DNA of 18,964 nucleotides from an uncultured Lachnospiraceae bacterium (GTDB lineage: Bacteria > Bacillota > Clostridia > Lachnospirales > Lachnospiraceae), in contig CAMWTF010000010.1 in NCBI GenBank assembly GCA_947177105.1, forward strand, positions 1 through 18,964, given 5' to 3'. Below are positions 6,450 through 12,704 of this stretch, piece by piece. The notes under the pieces are model-generated. The model made no database searches. It had not been told where the DNA came from and worked only from the letters and a program-made list of their open reading frames with translations. The first letter of the stretch is position 1, and every line of letters starts with the position of its first letter. The position numbers were made by a program, and so were the translations under genes.

Positions 6450-6586
6450 GTGTGCTGGCAGGGAATATGCGGAACGAAGGAGCTTCAATCAGCATATTCC
6501 CGGACAGTACACTGATCGACATAGGGACGCCTAAGCGGCCATATGTCGATCACCCGGCTGGTGTGCTGGCAGGGAATATGCGGAAC
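6450..6586 (+). ncRNA. Structured intergenic RNA element, copy 1 (three-arm, potentially bistable)
   Basis: It fills the gap between the GH8 and SGNH genes. Main fold, outside to inside: 6492-6501 with 6572-6581 (10 bp); 6506-6512 with 6561-6567 (7 bp, one G-U); 6514-6523 with 6542-6551 (10 bp); 6525-6530 with 6535-6540 (one A-G mismatch, CTAA loop). An extra 5' arm at 6461-6470 has the same sequence as the closing 3' arm (GGGAATATGC). It can therefore pair instead with 6492-6501, across a 21-nt loop. The 5' arm lies in a 26-nt exact direct repeat (6450-6475 and 6561-6586). The element ends 7 nt before AGGAGG (6594-6599). A matching structure lies at 8411-8518. Confidence 0.7.
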
Positions 6587-6607
6587 TTATATTAGGAGGA
6601 CAGGAGT

Positions 6608-8407
6608 ATGGAAGGACCTAAAGCGCCAAAGGATCCAACGAAAAAGAGAAAGAGTTTTTACATTATGCGGGGCAAGAGCGTGGCAGGATCACCCCAGGCG
6701 GACGGCAGGGGAGTGCAGTTTCTCTATATGAATGACGGCAGGATGATAAGCAGCGCCAGACTGGTGGGCGGCATCACGGACGAGGAGATGCTGAAACTCC
6801 TGGGAACCGCGGCGGGCTTTCGGCAGCTGGTACACAGCGTCGGCGTCACGGTGGAGGCCCAGGACCGGGAACTGGTGACGGATTTTTGCCTCCAGATGTA
6901 CGGACACCGGGACGTGTACGGCTCGGGAACCACGCTGCGGATGCCTGTGCAGGCCAACGGCATGGAGCACATTTTGGAGTTGGAGAACTGTGACTGGTCG
7001 GAGGATGACAATGTTCCGGGCCAGATTCGGTTTGAATTTCCCCAGGCGGAGACCCTGGCTACGGTGGCGGTGCGCTTTTACCTCCAGGACGGTTTTGACG
7101 CGCCGGAGGTGGAGGAGGAGGAGCCGGTGGATTTTGCTTCTCCCTATTATCGGCAGATGCTGGAGAAATCCCTGGTGCAGACCGGCAACAATGCCCGGCT
7201 GAAGAGAGCCATTGACAAGGCCCGCGGGGGAGAGGATGTGACCATTGCCTTTATCGGCGGCTCTATCACCCAGGGAGCCGGGGCCATTCCCATCAACACT
7301 GAGTGCTATGCCTACAAGACCTTCAAGGGCTTCTGTGAGCTGGCGGGCAGGGGGACGGAGGAAAATGTACATTATGTGAAAGCCGGAGTGGGGGGGACGC
7401 CCTCGGAACTGGGCATGATCCGCTATGAGAGGGATGTGCTGCGGGAAGGCAGCGTGGCCCCAGATGTGGTGGTGGTGGAGTTTGCTGTAAACGATGAAGG
7501 GGACGAGACCAAGGGAGAGTGCTATGATTCCCTGGTGCGGAAGATCTTAAGTGCGGAGAACCATCCGGCGGTGATCCTTCTGTTCGCCGTCTTTGCCAAT
7601 GATTTTAACCTGCAGGAGCGCCTGTCCCCCGTGGGCAGGGCTTATAATCTGCCCATGGTCAGCGCCCGTGACGCCGTGCTGGAACAGTTCTATCAAAAGC
7701 CTGGCAGCGGCAGAGTGGTCAGCAAGAACCAGTTTTTCTATGATTCCTATCACCCCACCAATGTGGGGCACACCGTCATGGCGGATGGCATCCTTCATCT
7801 GCTGCGGGTGGTGGACGGCCAGGAGGCGGATGTGGACACGCTGAAGCTGGAGGAAATCGCCCCTCCCATCGGCGGCGCTTTTGAGAAAGTACAGCTGCTG
7901 GACCGCAGGCACTTTGCGGGGCGGGTGGCGCTCGATGGAGATGGCGCTGCCCTGCAGGGCGGATTGACGGCGGAGAGCGGCAGCGGTTCCGGGCAGGAGA
8001 CAGAGCCGCCGGTGATGATTGACTGCGGAAGCTTTGCGCATGTGGACATGGAACTGCAGGCCGTGGAGATGGATCTGAACCTGACGGGAACCCCGGAGTT
8101 TGCGGACAACTGGATGTACCGTGGGACGGAGAAAACAGAGGAATCCAGACCCTTTGTTATGGATATCACCTGTACAAGTCTGCTGCTGGTATACAAGGAC
8201 AGCGCCTCCAACCAGACAGGATGTGCCGAGGTCTGGGTGGACGGGGAAAAAGTGCTGTACGCGGACCCTCACGTAAACGGCTGGACCCACTGCAATGCCC
8301 AGATCTGCTTCAGAGACAGAGAGAGAAAGAGTTATCATGTGGAAGTGAAGATGGCGCCGGGCATGGAGGACAAGGACTTCACGATACTGGGCTTTGGGGT
8401 TGTATAA
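6608..8407 (+). CDS. SGNH/GDSL-family esterase, probable xylo-oligosaccharide deacylase
   Basis: The protein is 599 aa; AGGAGG (6594-6599) lies 8 nt before the ATG. The catalytic SGNH domain spans ~205-400. Block I is IGGSITQG (nucleophile Ser219), block II is GVGGTPSELG, block III is EFAVND (Asn295), and block V is DSYHPTNVGH (Asp379, His382). All four hallmark residues are present, so an active serine esterase is expected. Residues ~30-190 and ~430-599 look like beta-sandwich domains and may bind carbohydrate. There is no signal peptide, so it is cytoplasmic. With GH8 and GH115 neighbours, the likely job is removing acetyl (or other acyl) groups from imported xylo-oligosaccharides. The layout resembles bacterial carbohydrate esterases such as the CE2, CE17 and CE20 types, but I cannot assign a family by eye. 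Substrate is inferred from context. Confidence 0.88.
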   Translation: MEGPKAPKDPTKKRKSFYIMRGKSVAGSPQADGRGVQFLYMNDGRMISSARLVGGITDEEMLKLLGTAAGFRQLVHSVGVTVEAQDRELVTDFCLQMYGHRDVYGSGTTLRMPVQANGMEHILELENCDWSEDDNVPGQIRFEFPQAETLATVAVRFYLQDGFDAPEVEEEEPVDFASPYYRQMLEKSLVQTGNNARLKRAIDKARGGEDVTIAFIGGSITQGAGAIPINTECYAYKTFKGFCELAGRGTEENVHYVKAGVGGTPSELGMIRYERDVLREGSVAPDVVVVEFAVNDEGDETKGECYDSLVRKILSAENHPAVILLFAVFANDFNLQERLSPVGRAYNLPMVSARDAVLEQFYQKPGSGRVVSKNQFFYDSYHPTNVGHTVMADGILHLLRVVDGQEADVDTLKLEEIAPPIGGAFEKVQLLDRRHFAGRVALDGDGAALQGGLTAESGSGSGQETEPPVMIDCGSFAHVDMELQAVEMDLNLTGTPEFADNWMYRGTEKTEESRPFVMDITCTSLLLVYKDSASNQTGCAEVWVDGEKVLYADPHVNGWTHCNAQICFRDRERKSYHVEVKMAPGMEDKDFTILGFGVV

Positions 8408-8410
8408 ATA

Positions 8411-8518
8411 AGGGATATACTTAAAACAGCATATCCCTGGACAGTGTACTGCTCCATGTTCGGACGCCTAAAGCGTCCGAATATGGAGCACCGGGCGGTA
8501 TACTGGGAGGGGATATGC
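8411..8518 (+). ncRNA. Structured intergenic RNA element, copy 2
   Basis: It lies in the gap between the SGNH and GH115 genes. Main fold: 8429-8437 with 8510-8518 (9 bp plus a G-U); 8443-8449 with 8498-8504 (7 bp, one G-U); 8451-8467 with 8473-8489 (17 bp, one G-U, CTAAA loop). The 5' arm 8411-8418 (AGGGATAT) can pair instead with 8431-8438, excluding the outer stem. Compared with copy 1, the outer and middle stems carry paired changes. The inner stem differs almost completely in sequence yet still pairs. Conserved single-stranded parts include GGACAGT, the CTAA loop and GCGGAACTTA before the ribosome-binding site. The 5' arm begins 4 nt after the SGNH stop codon. Confidence 0.72.
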
Positions 8519-8544
8519 GGAACTTAATATGGAGGACATAGAAA

Positions 8545-11481
8545 ATGAGATTGGCGTATGACGGACAGGCGATTCCGATATTGGTGGAAAGCGGCGCTTT
8601 TGAGGGGGTAAAAAGAATTGCGGGCAAGGTGGCGGAGGACATCCGCAAGGTCACGGGCTGTAAGCCCCAGGTACTGCCCAAAGGGCAGCTTTCAGCGGAG
8701 CAGGCCAGGGCGGTTCTGTGTGCCACGGTGGGAAAAAGTCCTTTTCTGGAGGAGCTGGAGCAGGCAGGGCTGCTGGATTTATCCCGGGTGAGGGGTAAGC
8801 GGGAGGTCTACCTGATTCAGAAGCTGGCTGCCCCGCAATTGCGTCGGCTGGAAACGCTGTCCTCCCTGTCCGGCATAAAGGAACTGCCGCAGCAGGAACT
8901 GCTGCTGATTTGCGGCAGCGACAAGAGGGGCACTATCTACGGCATGTTCGCCCTGTCGGAATACATAGGCGTATCCCCCCTGTGCTTCTGGGGAGACGCG
9001 GAGCCTGCCGCCAACCCGGAACAGGAGATCGGCGACGATATCCAGATTCTGTCCAAGGAGCCCAGCGTCCGCTACAGGGGTTTCTTTATCAATGACGAGT
9101 GGCCCTGCTTCGGCAATTGGACCAATGACCACTTCGGCGGCTTTAATGCGGATGCTTATGAGCATGTGTTTGAGCTTTTGCTGCGGCTTAAGGGCAATTA
9201 TCTGTGGCCTGCCATGTGGAGCGCTTCTTTTCCCATAGAAGGCCCCGGCAGCGCCAACGAGGAACTGGCGGACATCTACGGCGTGGTCATGGGTTACTCC
9301 CACCACGAGCCCTGCCTGCGCGCCAGCGAGGAGTGGGACAAAGTCAGAGGGCCGGAGACGCCCTACGGCAACGAGTGGAATTTCTACACCAATGAACAGG
9401 GACTTCTGCGCTACTGGGAGGAGGCCCTGCAGCGCAGCGGCAAATACGAGAACCTGATCACCATCGGTATGCGGGGGGAGCGGGATACTTCCATGCTGGG
9501 AGAGCAGTCCACCGTGGAGGAGAACGTGAATCTGCTCAAAGACATCATCCGCAAGCAGAGGGCGCTCATCGCGGAGCATGTGAAGCGGGAGGAAGTGCCC
9601 CAGCTGCTGGCGCTGTACAAAGAGGTGGAGGCATATTTTTATGGGGACGAGCATGTGCAGGGGCTGAAGGACTGGGAGGAGCTGGACGGCGTGATCTGTA
9701 TGCTCTGTGAGGACAATTTCGGACAGATGCGCACTTTGCCAACTCCGGAGGTCCGCCATCGCAAGGGCGGCTGGGGCATGTATTACCACTTTGATTACCA
9801 CGGAGGCCCCATCTCCTACGAGTGGGTGGACTCCACGCCCATGGCCAAGACCTGGGAGCAGATGTGCATGGCCTACGAGTACGGCATCCGGGATGCCTGG
9901 ATCGTCAATGTGGGAGATTTGAAATTCCACGAGGTGCCCCTGAGTTACTTCCTGGCTCTGGCCTATGATTACGACAAATGGGGTTATAGCAACAAGGACA
10001 GTTACCGGGAGTACACCCGGCAGTGGACGGAGAAAAACTTTCCCCAGGCTTCGGCCCGGCTGCGAGAGCAGATTGGCCGGGTGCTGACGGAATATATTGA
10101 CATCAATGCCCTGCGAAGGCCCGAGGCGCTGAATGAGTCCATCTATCATCCCTGCCATTACGGGGAGGCGGACAAGATGTTAAAACGGGCGGAGGCATTG
10201 GAAGAGTTGTCCAGCCAGATCATGGAGCAGCTCTGTGACCGGGAGAAGGACGCCTATTACAGCATGATCCATTTCTCAGCCATGGCCAGTATGAACCTGC
10301 TTAAAATGCATCTCTACGCAGGCAAAAACAATCATTATGCCCGTCAGGGAAGAACTGTGGCCAACAGATACGGTGAGTGGTCCCGGGTCTGCGCCCAGGA
10401 GGATATCCGGCTGGCCCGGGAGATGGCGGCCTTCAAAGGCGGCAAGTGGAAAGGCATGGAGATGGCCCAGCATGTGGGCTTTACCAAGTGGAACGAGGAC
10501 GGTTACCGCTATCCTCTGATCAGCCAGGTGCATCCGGTACACAAGCCCCGGATGAGCGTTTCCAGGGCGGATCAGGAGCAGATCGGCGTAAAAAATTATG
10601 GTGCGCCCCAGGTGATCCGGGTGCCTGATTTCTGCTATGCGGGGGCGGAACCGGTGCAGATCGAGATAGCCAATGACGGCGTGGGCAGTTTTGACTATCG
10701 GATCAGGGTGGAACAGCCGGAGACCGGATTGCCCAGGTGGCTGAAAATTTCCTTCCCGGAGGGAGACGGGAGAGACATGGGGGGAAACTGCCGGGAGTTG
10801 TCCGTGGTGACGCTGTGTTGTGACGAGTCCTGTCTTCCCGGGGAGGCGGAGACCGTGCGGCTGCTGGTACAAGGGGACGATACCACGGTGGCGGTGGAGG
10901 TGACAGGGCGGCGTCAAAGCGTAGACGGTATTCCCCAGGGTACTTATCTGGAGCGCCAGGGCATGATCGTCATGGATGCCGCGGGTTATAGTCACAAACA
11001 TGACACGGAGAAAGGCGCCTATCAGGTGATTGAGGGGTATGGCAAGTATGGCAGCGGCATGAAAGTATTCCCCAGCACGGCGGTATTTGCCCAGGAAGAG
11101 GAGAAGCCCTCCCTGACCTGGCAGTTCCGGATCCCGGAGACAGGAGAATACCAGGTGGATCTGCTGGTGGCTCCCACCAATTCCGTGGTGAGCAGGCAGG
11201 GCATGTATGTGTTGGTGAAAAGCAGCTGTATGGAGCAGTGCCGGGTGGAGGTCACGGCCCCGGATTTCCGGGCGGGGGAGAGCAGTGATGCCCGCTGGGC
11301 CCAGGGTGTGCTGGACCAGATTCGTGTATGCAGTGTAAAGCTGCCCTTTGAGGAGGGGCTGCAGCAGCTGACGGTGGAGGCGCTGGAAGCCGGGGTGGTG
11401 CTGGAACAGATTCGGATACATAAGCCCCAGGCGGCGTTTCGGCAGTCTTATCTGGGGCCCAGGGAATCCTACCGGGTGTAG
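8545..11481 (+). CDS. GH115 xylan alpha-1,2-glucuronidase
   Basis: The protein is 978 aa; GGAGGA (about 8531-8536) precedes the ATG. It belongs to glycoside hydrolase family 115, which removes (4-O-methyl-)glucuronic acid from internal or terminal xylose units of glucuronoxylan. Family-type motifs, in order: RYRGFFINDEW (~176-186), GNYLWPAMW (~217-225), IGMRGERD (~307-314), CEDNFGQ (~388-394), YYHFDYHGGPISYEW (~413-427) and NVGDLKFHE (~455-463). Catalytic acids should be among the conserved Asp/Glu in these segments; I cannot name them with certainty. The C-terminal ~300 residues form Ig-like or beta-sandwich modules, as is usual for the family. There is no signal peptide, so it should work in the cytoplasm beside GH8 and the esterase. 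The length is normal for GH115 and the frame is intact. Confidence 0.94.
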   Translation: MRLAYDGQAIPILVESGAFEGVKRIAGKVAEDIRKVTGCKPQVLPKGQLSAEQARAVLCATVGKSPFLEELEQAGLLDLSRVRGKREVYLIQKLAAPQLRRLETLSSLSGIKELPQQELLLICGSDKRGTIYGMFALSEYIGVSPLCFWGDAEPAANPEQEIGDDIQILSKEPSVRYRGFFINDEWPCFGNWTNDHFGGFNADAYEHVFELLLRLKGNYLWPAMWSASFPIEGPGSANEELADIYGVVMGYSHHEPCLRASEEWDKVRGPETPYGNEWNFYTNEQGLLRYWEEALQRSGKYENLITIGMRGERDTSMLGEQSTVEENVNLLKDIIRKQRALIAEHVKREEVPQLLALYKEVEAYFYGDEHVQGLKDWEELDGVICMLCEDNFGQMRTLPTPEVRHRKGGWGMYYHFDYHGGPISYEWVDSTPMAKTWEQMCMAYEYGIRDAWIVNVGDLKFHEVPLSYFLALAYDYDKWGYSNKDSYREYTRQWTEKNFPQASARLREQIGRVLTEYIDINALRRPEALNESIYHPCHYGEADKMLKRAEALEELSSQIMEQLCDREKDAYYSMIHFSAMASMNLLKMHLYAGKNNHYARQGRTVANRYGEWSRVCAQEDIRLAREMAAFKGGKWKGMEMAQHVGFTKWNEDGYRYPLISQVHPVHKPRMSVSRADQEQIGVKNYGAPQVIRVPDFCYAGAEPVQIEIANDGVGSFDYRIRVEQPETGLPRWLKISFPEGDGRDMGGNCRELSVVTLCCDESCLPGEAETVRLLVQGDDTTVAVEVTGRRQSVDGIPQGTYLERQGMIVMDAAGYSHKHDTEKGAYQVIEGYGKYGSGMKVFPSTAVFAQEEEKPSLTWQFRIPETGEYQVDLLVAPTNSVVSRQGMYVLVKSSCMEQCRVEVTAPDFRAGESSDARWAQGVLDQIRVCSVKLPFEEGLQQLTVEALEAGVVLEQIRIHKPQAAFRQSYLGPRESYRV

Positions 11482-11579
11482 CTTGTGTTTTTTCGGAAAC
11501 GATTATCTGCCAGGAGCCGGATATCGCCAGAGGGTGATAAAGAGGACTGCAGAACCATATATGAAGGATGACCGCTATC

Positions 11580-12704
11580 ATGGATACAGGAAAATGGTGC
11601 AGAAAAAACAGAATAGGGCGGCGGCTGGCGCTGGTATGGCTGTGGGGGATTGCCCTGGCTGTGACCGGCTGCGGACAGCCTCGGGACGATGACCAGGACA
11701 TTATTGTGGTGGAGCAGGAGGCGGAGCCAGTGGTTTATGACATGGCGGCGGTCACGCTGGGAGATGTGCAGAAAACTCAGCGGATCAAATGCATCTATCA
11801 GCAATTGAACGATGAGAGTCTGAGCTTCGGGGTCAGCGGGATATCCGTGAAAAAGGTCTATGTGCAGGAGGGGGACGTGGTGGAGAAGGGCCAGGTGCTG
11901 GCCCAGCTCGCCAGTGCCAGCCGCCAGGAGGATATAGCCCGGCTGGAGTATCAGATTTCCAGAAACCAGCTGCAGATGGACTATAGCCAGATCAATGAAG
12001 ATTATGAGATATCAGCCCTATGGCTGAATTATATGTACCAAAGCGGCCAGTCCCAGGCGGACAGGGAACGCCTGGAGGAGGCTGTGGCGCAGGTACAGCA
12101 GAATTATTCCTATGCCAGGGAGGATTATCAGGACGCCATGAATCTGGATCTGCTGCAGCTGGAACAGATCCTGCAGGAGGAGACGGCCAGCCGCCTGGTG
12201 GCGGGCATGGCCGGCACGGTGTCCCACATCAAGGAGAAGCTGGAGGGATCCACCTCCGTGCGGGGCGAGGGGGTCATAACCATCATCGACGGCTCGGAGT
12301 GCCTGTTTATGACCGAGGCGGCGGAGTACGCGTCCTGTTTTCGGGAGGGGGAGGAAGTCTATATGGAGATCACTTCCGGATCCGGCGCGGGAAAATATAC
12401 CCTGCTCCCCCATGAGATGGAACAGTGGGGGGAGCAGCAGCTGTTCTCCCTGGCTGGCGGCGGGGAGAATGCCACCATTGAAGTGGGGACCGTGGGTTCC
12501 ATTGTGGCGGTGGTGGACCGGCGAAGCCAGGTGCTGTGCGTACCCTCCGCGGCGGTACACACCGCGGAGGGCAGAGATTATGTCTATGTGCTGGGGGACG
12601 AACAGATGCGTGAGGTAAAATGGATCGAAACAGGTCTGTACGGGGACAGCATGGTGGAGGTGCTGTCTGGACTTTCAGAGGGAGAGAGGGTCATACTGCG
12701 ATGA
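11580..12704 (+). CDS. Lipoprotein membrane-fusion (HlyD/RND-type) adaptor of an ABC exporter
   Basis: The protein is 374 aa. The ATG at 11580 is preferred because GAAGGA lies 11 nt upstream; the in-frame ATG at 11568 overlaps it. It has an Arg/Lys-rich start, a hydrophobic helix and the lipobox VTGC (Cys31), so it should be anchored outside the membrane. A lipoyl/barrel-sandwich half follows (VKKVYVQEGDVVEKGQVLAQL), then a coiled-coil hairpin (~110-200), the returning half (AGMAGTVSHIKEKLEGSTSV), and a beta-barrel/membrane-proximal part ending in GLSEGERVIL. This is the standard adaptor order, as in MacA or YknX. Its stop overlaps the next start by 4 nt (ATGA), so the two are translationally coupled. 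The 98-nt gap after GH115 shows no clear terminator or promoter, so read-through from the xylan operon is possible. Confidence 0.88.
   Translation: MDTGKWCRKNRIGRRLALVWLWGIALAVTGCGQPRDDDQDIIVVEQEAEPVVYDMAAVTLGDVQKTQRIKCIYQQLNDESLSFGVSGISVKKVYVQEGDVVEKGQVLAQLASASRQEDIARLEYQISRNQLQMDYSQINEDYEISALWLNYMYQSGQSQADRERLEEAVAQVQQNYSYAREDYQDAMNLDLLQLEQILQEETASRLVAGMAGTVSHIKEKLEGSTSVRGEGVITIIDGSECLFMTEAAEYASCFREGEEVYMEITSGSGAGKYTLLPHEMEQWGEQQLFSLAGGGENATIEVGTVGSIVAVVDRRSQVLCVPSAAVHTAEGRDYVYVLGDEQMREVKWIETGLYGDSMVEVLSGLSEGERVILR

Noticed and set aside
5314..6522. Minus-strand open frame of 402 codons opposite GH8
   Set aside because: The GH8 frame has catalytic motifs and a good ribosome-binding site; the antisense frame has neither and runs into the structured RNA.
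8779..10158. Long open frame on the minus strand (459 codons) opposite GH115
   Set aside because: It lies wholly within the well-supported GH115 gene, has no recognisable domain, and is a GC-rich shadow frame.
11482..11510. Terminator after GH115 (TTTTTT run)
   Set aside because: The T-run at about 11488-11493 is not preceded by any inverted repeat, so it is not called as a terminator.
12620..12700. Upstream extension of the double-adaptor gene
   Set aside because: It would place about 27 charged residues before the lipoprotein signal peptide and overlap the first adaptor. The ATG at 12701 with ATGA coupling fits much better.
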